NCBI GenBank assembly: GCA_036960565.1
Contig: JBALXQ010000014.1
Span: forward strand, 48,406 to 112,405
Length of the DNA: 64,000 nt
Reading direction: 5' to 3'
Source: Bermanella sp036960565
Lineage (GTDB): Bacteria > Pseudomonadota > Gammaproteobacteria > Pseudomonadales > Oceanobacteraceae
The notes under the pieces are model-generated. The model saw nothing but the letters and a program-made list of their open reading frames with translations. It had not been told where the DNA came from and made no database searches. Below, in pieces: positions 27,371 through 36,452 of the stretch (position 1 is its first letter; every line of letters starts with the position of its first letter). Made by a program: the position numbers and the translations under genes.

Positions 27371-28660
27371 ATGAAACTGGAATCTCTTGCCCTTCATCAC
27401 GGATACGAATCGGAAAGCACCACCAAGTCGGCGGCGGTTCCAATTTATCAAACTACCTCTTATACCTTCGACAATACCCAGCATGGTGCCGACCTTTTTG
27501 ATTTAAAAGTGCCAGGAAATATTTACACGCGCATCATGAACCCCACCACAGATGTACTAGAGCAACGCATCGCAGCCATGGAAGGGGGCATCGGTGCGTT
27601 AGCGGTCGCGTCGGGCATGGCGGCAATCACCTATGCCATTCAAGCTATTTGTGAAGTGGGCACCAACATTGTGAGTACCAGCCAGTTATATGGAGGTACT
27701 TACAATTTATTTGCTCACTCCTTCCCACGCCAGGGCATTGAAGTGCGCATGATAGATGCCGATGATTTTGCTGGCTTTGACAAGGCTATCGATAAAAACA
27801 CCCGCGCCATTTTTTGTGAATCTATTGGTAACCCAGCCGGTAACATTGTGGACCTAGAAAAGCTGGCGGCTATTGCCAAAAAGCACGGCATTCCTTTGAT
27901 GGTTGATAACACGGTAGCCACACCGTTTTTGTGCCGTCCTATTGAGATGGGCGCCGACATCGTGATTCATTCGTTAACCAAATACATTGGCGGCCACGGC
28001 ACTACTATCGGTGGCGCCATTGTCGATTCAGGTAAATTTGATTGGGTGGCCCACAAAGAACGTTTTGCCATGATGAACGAACCTGATCCTTCTTATCACG
28101 GTGTGGTTTATACCCGTGACTTTGGTGAAGCTGCCTACATTGGTCGTTGCCGCGTGGTGCCGTTGCGTAACACAGGTGCAGCTTTATCACCTCATAGTTC
28201 TTTCCAAATTATGCAGGGACTTGAAACTCTGGGTTTACGCATGGAGCGCCATTGTGAAAACACAGAAAAATTGGCCGAGTATTTAACGAACCACCCTAAA
28301 GTGGCCTGGGTAAATTATGCGGCATTGCCAAATAGCCCGTATCAGGATGTGTGTAAACGCATCACAGGTGGCAAGGCTTCAGGCATTATTAGCTTTGGTA
28401 TTAAAGCCAGCGAACAAACCGATTCGGTTGCCGCCGGTGGTCAGTTTATCGATGCCTTGTTAATGATTTTACGTTTAGTAAACATAGGCGATGCTAAGTC
28501 ACTGGCCTGTCACCCAGCTTCCACCACCCACCGCCAGTTAAACAGTGAAGAACTGAAAGCGGCAGGCGTGAGTGAAGACTTGATTCGCATCTCGGTGGGC
28601 ATAGAAAACATTGTGGATATCATTGCCGACGTTGAGCAAGCCTTGGCTTGTGTGAAGTAA
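27371..28660 (+). CDS. metY: O-acetylhomoserine sulfhydrylase (aminocarboxypropyltransferase)
   Basis: A 429-residue Cys/Met-metabolism PLP enzyme. It makes homocysteine from O-acetylhomoserine and sulfide in cytoplasmic methionine synthesis. The PLP lysine is K204 in HSLTKYIGGHGTTIGG. Other family blocks are TRIMNPTTDVLEQRIAAMEG, ALAVASGMAAITYAI, ESIGNPAGNIVDLEKLA and LACHPASTTHRQLN. The length of about 430 residues separates MetY from the shorter MetB/MetC. The gene stands alone, and a nine-codon frame with an SD-like AAAGAG ends six bases before its ATG. No SAM riboswitch was recognised. Confidence 0.9.
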   Translation: MKLESLALHHGYESESTTKSAAVPIYQTTSYTFDNTQHGADLFDLKVPGNIYTRIMNPTTDVLEQRIAAMEGGIGALAVASGMAAITYAIQAICEVGTNIVSTSQLYGGTYNLFAHSFPRQGIEVRMIDADDFAGFDKAIDKNTRAIFCESIGNPAGNIVDLEKLAAIAKKHGIPLMVDNTVATPFLCRPIEMGADIVIHSLTKYIGGHGTTIGGAIVDSGKFDWVAHKERFAMMNEPDPSYHGVVYTRDFGEAAYIGRCRVVPLRNTGAALSPHSSFQIMQGLETLGLRMERHCENTEKLAEYLTNHPKVAWVNYAALPNSPYQDVCKRITGGKASGIISFGIKASEQTDSVAAGGQFIDALLMILRLVNIGDAKSLACHPASTTHRQLNSEELKAAGVSEDLIRISVGIENIVDIIADVEQALACVK

Positions 28661-28690
28661 TTACCTTTCAACTCAAACCTTAATGATTAA

Positions 28691-28726
28691 TGGCAGTAGT
28701 GGGCGCTTTGGCGTTCACTATTGCCA
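28691..28726 (+). terminator. terminator-like hairpin after metY
   Basis: TGGCAGTAGTG at 28691-28701 pairs with CACTATTGCCA at 28716-28726 (one G-T pair), followed only by a weak TCCTTT. It is placed 30 bp after the metY stop. Confidence 0.6.
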
Positions 28727-28898
28727 TCCTTTCGAACTTTCCCAGCTTATAGATTAATCCCAGCTCATATTTAACCTGCGTAATCCGTATTCATCATCAT
28801 TTGTCTTAACGGCTGTGACCTAACAGACACTTACACTCTTCAAACCCCTGCAAATTTTAAGTAAGATGGCGGCAATTTTTAGGATAGGGTGATTAGGG

Positions 28899-31800
28899 AT
28901 GAACAAGGTGTATCGCTGCTTAAGCGTGCTGGCATTAGCTATGGCCTTATGGGGCTGCAGTCAGGATGGTAATGAATCCAATAATGCTAAAGACGTTGTG
29001 GAAAATAAAGCCCCCGTTCCGGTTGTCACACATGCCTTGCCCAAGGACGATAGCGAAACCCAGAGCGATACCCAAAACAACGCTTCCAATGTGTTTGACC
29101 TCAACCAAGTTAAACAAACCTATCAAAATGTTAACTTTTTAGTCTCCGATATTTCAGAGCGCAGCTTTGACGATGGCCATGCTCTGGCGGTCACTTTTTC
29201 TGTTCCGCTTAATCCCAGTGAAAACTTTTCAAAATATTTACAGGTAAGCAATAAACAAGGCGTCGTAAATGGCAGCTGGGTTTTATCTGAGTCGGGCAAG
29301 ATAGCCTATTTTGAATTTATCCAGCCTGCTACCAGTTATGACATAGAGGTTGATTGGCACCTAGCATCGGCATTGGGTTCTCGCTTGGCTTCTACCGAAA
29401 CCGCCAGTGTGCAAACACGCCAGGTTCAGGCATCGGTGAGTTTTTCATCTAGCGGCCATTTTTTACCCTTGGATTTACATTCCGGTTTACCGGTTACCAC
29501 TTTAAACGTGCCTGAGGTGAATATTAATTTTCACCGTATTAAGGGTGAAAATATTCCTTATGTAGTGAGCTCGCTGGCGGGTCGCCAGAGCTATGGTCAA
29601 TATCAATTAAGGCTCATGGCTGAAGCAGGGGATTTGGTTCATAGCGGTCGTTATGATTTGCCAGCTCAAATAAATAAACGTAAAACGTTTAATATTCCTC
29701 TGCATGAAATTCCAGCCTTGCGGGAGTCAGGTATTTATGTGGCCGTAATGGAAGTGCCGGGTACGTATGAAGGCACAATGCAAGCCAGCTATTTTTCGGT
29801 TACCGATCTTGGTGTACACATTCGCCGTTACAAGCAAAGCATGACGGTGAATGTTAACAGTTTGAAAAACACAAAAGCCCTAGCAAAAGTAAAAGTATCT
29901 TTATTAACACACAATGGTACTCAGGTTAATAAGAAGTACACGGATGAGTTGGGGCAGGTGGTGTTTAGCCCATTAAATAAAGAGGCTCGCTTTTTAGTGG
30001 CCAGTTATCAGGATTCTTATACCCTGGTTTCCCTGAAAAAGGCGGCTCTGGATTTATCAGATTTTGATCTGGGAAAAAGACCTTTCCATACACAAGAGTT
30101 ATTTATCTACAGCGAACGAGACCTCTATCGCCCCGGCGATACTATTAACTTTAGCGCCCTATTAAGAAATTACGATGGCAAAAAAGAGCGTTCTATTCCT
30201 CTAAAAGCAAAACTAAAGCGTGCCGATGGCCAAACCGTTAAAGAGTTTAGCTGGCATGCTAATCAGCAGGCTTATTATGAATACGAGTACAAGATAGATA
30301 AAACGGCTCAAGTAGGTAATTGGCACTTGGAAGTGTCGGGTGTTAGTAAGAAGAAGGTGAAATATGAATTCAAAGTAGAAGAATTTATGCCAGAGCGTCT
30401 TAAGCTTACCTTTAATGCCAAAAATGAAATCAAGCAATTCTTTAATACTAAGCAAGATGTCACCGTGCCTATATTAGGTGAGTACCTGTATGGCGCGCCG
30501 GCTTCTGGCAATCGTTTGGATGCGCGTATTCGCGTGGGATTATTGCGTCATCCATTTGAAATTTATAATGACTTTTATTTTGGTTATGAAAATGAAACCC
30601 AGTGGAATGATAACTTCGAAGAAAATAATGGCAAAATGGATGAAGAAGGCAAGCTAACTCTTGAAATTCCTTCGCGCTGGCAGAATGCAAAATCACCCTT
30701 ATCGGTTTCTGTTTTTGCCAGTCTTTATGAAAGTGGTGGTCGTCCCATTAGTCGCCGCCATGTTGCCAAGGTTTTGCCTGAAAAAGGCATAATTGGTATT
30801 CGCCCTGTGTTTAAAAAGTTTGCCCCAGCCCGTGGCCAGGCAGAATTTGAACTGGTGAAAACAGTCGGCAATGACAAAAAGTTATCAGCGCAGAATCTCG
30901 ACCTAGTTTTAATTCGCGAAGACCGTCGTTATTTTTGGGAATACAGCCGCCATGAGGGTTGGCATTACGAACACACAGATAAAGAATTGGTAGAGCTATC
31001 CATGTCTGGCAAGATTGAAGCCGGAAAACTGGCTAAAATAAAAATGCCAGTGGATTATGGTCAATACCGATTGGAAGTGACCGACACCGATACTGGTTAT
31101 AAAAGTAGCTATAAATTTAGAGCCGGTAATGACTGGTATGGCTGGTGGCGTGATGCCCAAGAGTCAGGCCAGGCAGCCCGCCCTGATAAAGTGACACTTA
31201 CTCTGGATAAACAGCATTACCGAGCTGGCGACACCATTGAGCTAAATGTTATTCCACCGGCTGCAGGTGAATCCATCATCGTAGTGGAAGCAGATAAACC
31301 CTTATGGAGTCATCGGCTAAATGTGCCTAAAGAAGGCGTTAAGGTTAGCATTCCGTTTGATCCTGCGTGGGACCGTCATGATATTTATATTTCTGTGGTG
31401 CACCTGCAAGCGGCAGATAATCAGAAAAAAGTGACACCCACTCGCGCCTTTGGTTTGATTCATTTGCCTCTTAATCGCCAACAACAAAAACTTAGCGTTG
31501 ATTTTGATGCACCCCAAAAATGGTTGCCTAATCAAACTGTAAACTTAAAACTCAATGTATTTAAGGGTGAAGATGACAATCGCGAAGTCGTCAATAATGC
31601 TTGGTTAACACTGGCGGCGGTAGATGTTGGTGTACTTAATATCACCGATTATCAAACCCCTAACCCCCATGACTTTTTCTTTGGCAAGCGCCGTTATGAT
31701 ATCGATTCCATCGACATGTATAACGACCTGATTGAATTGAATGCCAATAAATTAGCCAAACAAAGATTTGGTGGTGATGCCGGCGACTTAAGCCGAGGCG

Positions 31801-33875
31801 GTAAACAAGCTCAATCAGAAGTGCAAATTGTTTCCCTATTCAGTGGTTTGGTAGAAGTTAAAAATGGAAAGGCCAATGTAGAACTGGATCTACCTGACTT
31901 TAACGGACGCATAAAACTCATGGCCGTGGCCTTCACACAAGACAGCGCAGGCAGCTCAGAACAAGAAGTAACAGTAGCGGCGCCCATGGTGACTCAATTA
32001 TCTATGCCAAGATTTGTAGCCTGGGGAGACTCTTCTACTCTGGCGTTGGACTTAAATAATTTAAGTGGCCAAGAGCAAACACTAGAGGTGAAGTTAAGTG
32101 TTGATGGCCCAATTGAAATGACCAGCAGCAGTCAGAGCATTACGCTTTTAGATAAAACCAAAAAAACGCTCACCTATCCCTTTACTGTTAATTACCAAGG
32201 ACAAACCAGCAATATTAAGTTAAGTGTTAACGGTATTGAAGATTATCCCATTGAGCGCCAGTGGAAGTTAAACGCGCGCTCGGCTTACCCTGCTATCACC
32301 CAGATTGAGCGTAAGGTATTAAAGGAAAGTGAATCGTTAACCCTAACGGCCGGTAAACTTGAAGACTATATTCCGCAAACACTTCAAGCGAGCCTAAGTG
32401 CATCAAATATGGTGGATCTGGAAATGCGCAACCAGATGTCTAACTTACTGAGATATCCTTATGGATGCCTAGAACAATCTACCAGCAGTACTTATCCTTG
32501 GGTGTATACCAATAAGGATGTGTTACAGAGTTTGGATTTAAAAAATACCACAGGGCACACACCCGCTCAGAATATTGAAGCAGGTCTTGAACGTATTTTT
32601 AAAAAGCAAAAGAAGAATGGCGGTTTTGGTTTATGGTCAAGCAATGACACCGAAGAACAGCACTGGCTTGGGGCATATGTAGGTGATTTTATTACCGACG
32701 CCCGTGAACAAGGTTTCCAAGTAAGCGACGCCTTTTATGACAAAACCATGAAGCGTTTAAATGACTATCTTAAAAATTCTTCCAGTTATTCTGCCCGTTG
32801 GAGCGAAAAGCCAGAACACTACCGCTTTGCCTACCGCGCTTATGCTGGGTACGTTTTGTCTCGTCACAATAAAGCCGGCCTTGGGCATTTGCGTAAATTG
32901 GCCGACAAGCATACCGATAGCCAGAGCTTCTTACCGCTGATTCACCTAGGGCTAGCGCTTCACAATCAAGGGGATATTAAAAACGGCGCTAAACTGTTGG
33001 ATCAAGCTTTGTCTAATGTCAGTCGTGGCAATTTTTACCTAGGAGATTACGGCAGCAATATTCGAGATAAGGCTTTAGCCATTCATTTGTTGAGTCGTCA
33101 TAAAATTAAGGAAGCCGACGTATTTAAACTGGCGGTGGATCTTGCCCATGAATTAAAATCGCGGCACTACCTAAGCACCCAAGAGCGCAATGCATTATTT
33201 TTAGCGGGCATTGCATTGGAGACCAACAACAATAGAAGTTGGCAAGCCGATTTGAAATATGCCGATGTAATAAAAACCATTAATGCATCCGGTAACCGTT
33301 CTACCTTTCTACAAGGGGAAGATGTCGCCCAGGGCATCAGCCTAACTAACCGTTCACAAAACTTGTTGTACACCACAGTGGCCTACTCAGGTTACGGTAA
33401 AAAAGCCCCTGAGCCTGAGCTTAACAAGGGCATAAAAATTGAACGCAGTTATTACTCTTTAAAGGGTGATGCCATTTCCCCCACCGAACTAAACGTGGGA
33501 GAAATGGTATTGGTGAGTTTGCGTATTAATACCGAACGACGTATGCCTGATTTAATGGTGGTAGATTTAATTCCAGCAGGACTTGAGCTTGAAAATCAAA
33601 ACCTAAAACACGCCGCTACTCTGGGCGATATCCAAATTGATGGCCATTCTATTGCCAAGTGGCAAGAACGCAGCGAAATTGTTCATGAAGAGTTTCGTGA
33701 TGACCGCTATGTGGCGGCCATCAACGTGGGCTGGCAAAAAGAAGTGTACGCCTTTTATCTTGCCCGTGCAGTCACGCCTGGTGACTACAAGGTACCCGCC
33801 CCTTATGCCGAGGATATGTATGATCCTGAAAGTTACGGCGTCGGCGCGACCTTAAGTGGATTGAAAATAAAATAA
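28899..33875 (+). CDS. bacterial alpha-2-macroglobulin, lipoprotein (YfhM type)
   Basis: A 1658-residue inhibitor-like protein. The signal peptide ends in a lipobox (LWGC, Cys20), so it is anchored in an envelope membrane. Macroglobulin beta-domains follow (MG-type repeats such as ELFIYSERDLYRPGDTINFS). The thioester motif CLEQ is at residues 1190-1193 (PYGCLEQSTSS), in an alpha-alpha toroid domain (GGFGLWSSNDTEEQHWLGAY). The C-terminal domain ends with a receptor-binding-like stretch. Bacterial A2M traps proteases that enter the periplasm. It is coupled to pbpC downstream (17-bp gap), the known YfhM/PBP1C arrangement. All hallmark residues are present. Confidence 0.93.
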   Translation: MNKVYRCLSVLALAMALWGCSQDGNESNNAKDVVENKAPVPVVTHALPKDDSETQSDTQNNASNVFDLNQVKQTYQNVNFLVSDISERSFDDGHALAVTFSVPLNPSENFSKYLQVSNKQGVVNGSWVLSESGKIAYFEFIQPATSYDIEVDWHLASALGSRLASTETASVQTRQVQASVSFSSSGHFLPLDLHSGLPVTTLNVPEVNINFHRIKGENIPYVVSSLAGRQSYGQYQLRLMAEAGDLVHSGRYDLPAQINKRKTFNIPLHEIPALRESGIYVAVMEVPGTYEGTMQASYFSVTDLGVHIRRYKQSMTVNVNSLKNTKALAKVKVSLLTHNGTQVNKKYTDELGQVVFSPLNKEARFLVASYQDSYTLVSLKKAALDLSDFDLGKRPFHTQELFIYSERDLYRPGDTINFSALLRNYDGKKERSIPLKAKLKRADGQTVKEFSWHANQQAYYEYEYKIDKTAQVGNWHLEVSGVSKKKVKYEFKVEEFMPERLKLTFNAKNEIKQFFNTKQDVTVPILGEYLYGAPASGNRLDARIRVGLLRHPFEIYNDFYFGYENETQWNDNFEENNGKMDEEGKLTLEIPSRWQNAKSPLSVSVFASLYESGGRPISRRHVAKVLPEKGIIGIRPVFKKFAPARGQAEFELVKTVGNDKKLSAQNLDLVLIREDRRYFWEYSRHEGWHYEHTDKELVELSMSGKIEAGKLAKIKMPVDYGQYRLEVTDTDTGYKSSYKFRAGNDWYGWWRDAQESGQAARPDKVTLTLDKQHYRAGDTIELNVIPPAAGESIIVVEADKPLWSHRLNVPKEGVKVSIPFDPAWDRHDIYISVVHLQAADNQKKVTPTRAFGLIHLPLNRQQQKLSVDFDAPQKWLPNQTVNLKLNVFKGEDDNREVVNNAWLTLAAVDVGVLNITDYQTPNPHDFFFGKRRYDIDSIDMYNDLIELNANKLAKQRFGGDAGDLSRGGKQAQSEVQIVSLFSGLVEVKNGKANVELDLPDFNGRIKLMAVAFTQDSAGSSEQEVTVAAPMVTQLSMPRFVAWGDSSTLALDLNNLSGQEQTLEVKLSVDGPIEMTSSSQSITLLDKTKKTLTYPFTVNYQGQTSNIKLSVNGIEDYPIERQWKLNARSAYPAITQIERKVLKESESLTLTAGKLEDYIPQTLQASLSASNMVDLEMRNQMSNLLRYPYGCLEQSTSSTYPWVYTNKDVLQSLDLKNTTGHTPAQNIEAGLERIFKKQKKNGGFGLWSSNDTEEQHWLGAYVGDFITDAREQGFQVSDAFYDKTMKRLNDYLKNSSSYSARWSEKPEHYRFAYRAYAGYVLSRHNKAGLGHLRKLADKHTDSQSFLPLIHLGLALHNQGDIKNGAKLLDQALSNVSRGNFYLGDYGSNIRDKALAIHLLSRHKIKEADVFKLAVDLAHELKSRHYLSTQERNALFLAGIALETNNNRSWQADLKYADVIKTINASGNRSTFLQGEDVAQGISLTNRSQNLLYTTVAYSGYGKKAPEPELNKGIKIERSYYSLKGDAISPTELNVGEMVLVSLRINTERRMPDLMVVDLIPAGLELENQNLKHAATLGDIQIDGHSIAKWQERSEIVHEEFRDDRYVAAINVGWQKEVYAFYLARAVTPGDYKVPAPYAEDMYDPESYGVGATLSGLKIK

Positions 33876-33892
33876 TTTCACCTAAGAGATTA

Positions 33893-36232
33893 TTGATTAA
33901 ATTTAAATTAGCCTTGGGCAGGATCGGGCTAATTTTTATTCTATTAATAGCGACACTTAAGTTAGCTGATCTGCTTTTGCCTATTAACGAGCAGGTTAAC
34001 TCGAGCGCACGATTTTCAAGAATTGTGCTGGATGAGCACGGTCGCCTATTACGTGCCTTCGCCGATGAAAGTGGGGTGTGGCGTCATCCCATCACTTTGC
34101 CTCAAGTATCCGACAATTACATTGAAGCGTTACTGACGTATGAAGACAGGTGGTTTTGGTGGCACCCGGGTGTGAATCCGGTGGCGGTGTTACGCGCGGC
34201 TTGGCAAAATTTTTCCTGTAACTGTGTCGTCTCTGGTGGCTCAACTATTACCATGCAGGTGGCGAGAATATTTCATCCTCACTCCAGAACGATTTTGGGC
34301 AAGTTATCTCAAGTATTGAGAGCCTTGCAATTAGAATGGCATTACTCAAAAACTGAAATTCTTGAACTATATTTAAATAATGCGCCTTTTGGCGGTGCCA
34401 TCGAAGGTGTGCAAGCAGCCAGCCAAACTTTTCTAGAAAAAAATGCCGGAGAACTCACCGATGCCGAGGCGGCGTTATTGGCTGTTTTACCTCAGGCACC
34501 TTCCCGTTTAAGGCCCGACCGACATCCACAAAGAGCGAGGCTTGCCCGCGATAAAGTTTTAACACGGTTACAAGACTCATCGGTTTGGAGTAGTGGACGC
34601 ATTGAAAATGCGTTGCAAGAATCGGTGGTGGCGTTTGAGCCTGCTCGTCCCATGCATGCCCCCATATTGGCGCGGCAACTTGTTAAACGCTATCCCAACG
34701 CCCATGTTATTCCCACTTATATTAATCTAGAGATGCAGTCGTCATTGGAGGAATATGTAAAAGATATAAGTGTGGATTTACCCGAGCACAGTTCCATGGC
34801 CATATTAGTGGTGGAAAATAAAAGCGGCCATATTAAAGCCCATGTGGCCTCGGCCGATTTTGCAAATGCCCGTCGCTTTGGTCATGTGGATATGGTGGGT
34901 GCTACTCGCTCGCCAGGCTCAACTTTAAAGCCATTTATTTATGGCCGCGCCATAAATGTTGGCCTAATTCATTCTCATAGTTTATTGCTGGATGCGCCGC
35001 GTTTATCGGGGGAATACCGACCTGAAAATTTTAATAAACATTTTAACGGCCCGGTGAGTACCACCTTTGCTTTGCAAAAATCTTTAAACCTACCAGCAGT
35101 GCAAGTGCTAGAAGCCTACGGGGCTGAGCGCTTCTTTGCCGAATTAAAAAATGCCGGAGTAACCTTACAAATCCCTGGTAAACCTAATCTATCTCTGGCA
35201 CTAGGAGGGGTAGGCACAAATCTGGCTGAGTTAGTTTCTCTTTACACCGCCCTGGCCAATCGCGGGCAAGTTAAGCCATTGCGATATAGTGCTTTGCAGC
35301 CCTTAAAAAATGATCGTTTCTTAATGAATGAAGAAGCCGCTTGGGTGACGTATAAAATGCTGTCATCAGCACCACGCCCTGATCGGGTTCATGGCAGCAT
35401 GTTTAACTTTCAAACCAACCCCATCGCTTGGAAAACAGGCACGAGTTATGGTTATCGTGATGCTTGGGCATTGGGGGTATCTAAAAATTACACTGTGGGT
35501 GTTTGGGTAGGAAGGCCAGACGGAACCGCATTACCGGGTCAATATGGCGCACTTACCGCGGCGCCTATTTTATTTAAAGTGATGGAATCCATACCGGGAA
35601 AAAGGCAAACGATTGCCGTGCCGGAGGGTGTGTCCATTGATTCAACTTGCTGGCCGTTGGGGGTAAGAGAATCACAAACTAAGAACGAGCACTGTCATCT
35701 GGCTATGGATGCCTGGCTGGCCAATGGACAGGCTCCTCCCACCTTAGCGGAACCGGGAGTGGATGTGTGGCGGGCCAACCCTTATAAAATATGGCTGGAT
35801 GCAAACTCAGGTTTTCTGGTTGATAAGTCCTGCGGGAACAGCGCAAAAGAAAGCAAAACCCTAGCCCTGTGGCCCACCATTATAGAGCCCTGGATTGCGC
35901 CTAATCTACGTTTTCATGGGCAGTTGCCCAAGGTGGATAAAAAATGCGTCACCCCTCCTGCAATATCGGTTAGACCACTGAGCATCAGTTCCATGGAAAA
36001 TGGCAACCAATACCGTTTTAGGGCGAGCGAGGGTGAGGTGGCCATAAAGCTTGAATCAGTGGGCGGGCAAGGCAAGCGTGATTGGTACATGAATGGCCGC
36101 TTTGTCGGCAGCGCAAAACTTGGCCACTTTATCTATTACCATTTCCCTCATGCTGGGGAATTTGAAGTCGTGGTGATTGATGAAGCTGCTCACGTGGACC
36201 GTGTGACGGTGAAGGTGATTATGGAGCCCTAA
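33893..36232 (+). CDS. pbpC: penicillin-binding protein 1C
   Basis: A 779-residue bifunctional class A PBP that starts at TTG with AAGAGA upstream. It has one N-terminal membrane helix. The glycosyltransferase domain has EDRWFWWHPGVNP (catalytic Glu about E84), GGSTITMQVAR and LELYLNNAPFGG. The transpeptidase domain has SPGSTLKPF with active-site S343 and K346, and KTGTSYGYRD with K514. The C-terminal BiPBP_C domain (about 700-779) is the PBP1C hallmark. It is co-transcribed with the alpha-2-macroglobulin gene. PBP1C is thought to repair cell wall at sites where A2M responds to breach; that link is established for the family, not shown here. Confidence 0.93.
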   Translation: MIKFKLALGRIGLIFILLIATLKLADLLLPINEQVNSSARFSRIVLDEHGRLLRAFADESGVWRHPITLPQVSDNYIEALLTYEDRWFWWHPGVNPVAVLRAAWQNFSCNCVVSGGSTITMQVARIFHPHSRTILGKLSQVLRALQLEWHYSKTEILELYLNNAPFGGAIEGVQAASQTFLEKNAGELTDAEAALLAVLPQAPSRLRPDRHPQRARLARDKVLTRLQDSSVWSSGRIENALQESVVAFEPARPMHAPILARQLVKRYPNAHVIPTYINLEMQSSLEEYVKDISVDLPEHSSMAILVVENKSGHIKAHVASADFANARRFGHVDMVGATRSPGSTLKPFIYGRAINVGLIHSHSLLLDAPRLSGEYRPENFNKHFNGPVSTTFALQKSLNLPAVQVLEAYGAERFFAELKNAGVTLQIPGKPNLSLALGGVGTNLAELVSLYTALANRGQVKPLRYSALQPLKNDRFLMNEEAAWVTYKMLSSAPRPDRVHGSMFNFQTNPIAWKTGTSYGYRDAWALGVSKNYTVGVWVGRPDGTALPGQYGALTAAPILFKVMESIPGKRQTIAVPEGVSIDSTCWPLGVRESQTKNEHCHLAMDAWLANGQAPPTLAEPGVDVWRANPYKIWLDANSGFLVDKSCGNSAKESKTLALWPTIIEPWIAPNLRFHGQLPKVDKKCVTPPAISVRPLSISSMENGNQYRFRASEGEVAIKLESVGGQGKRDWYMNGRFVGSAKLGHFIYYHFPHAGEFEVVVIDEAAHVDRVTVKVIMEP

Positions 36233-36452
36233 GATTAACGTTAAAACGCTATTCTTCCTGTACCTGTCTAGCTTGGCTTACCTTTACTTATGTCTCAATT
36301 GATTAACCCCCCACCCTATCTATATCAAACTCTTCCTAATAACGAGATGCCCTGCTTTGTGCGCCTTTGTCCCAAATCTATGGCAGGGCTAGGCTATAGT
36401 TATAAGACTGAATGCCTGCTGTTTTTTGGGGGGGCTGGAGCCTGGGTGGATT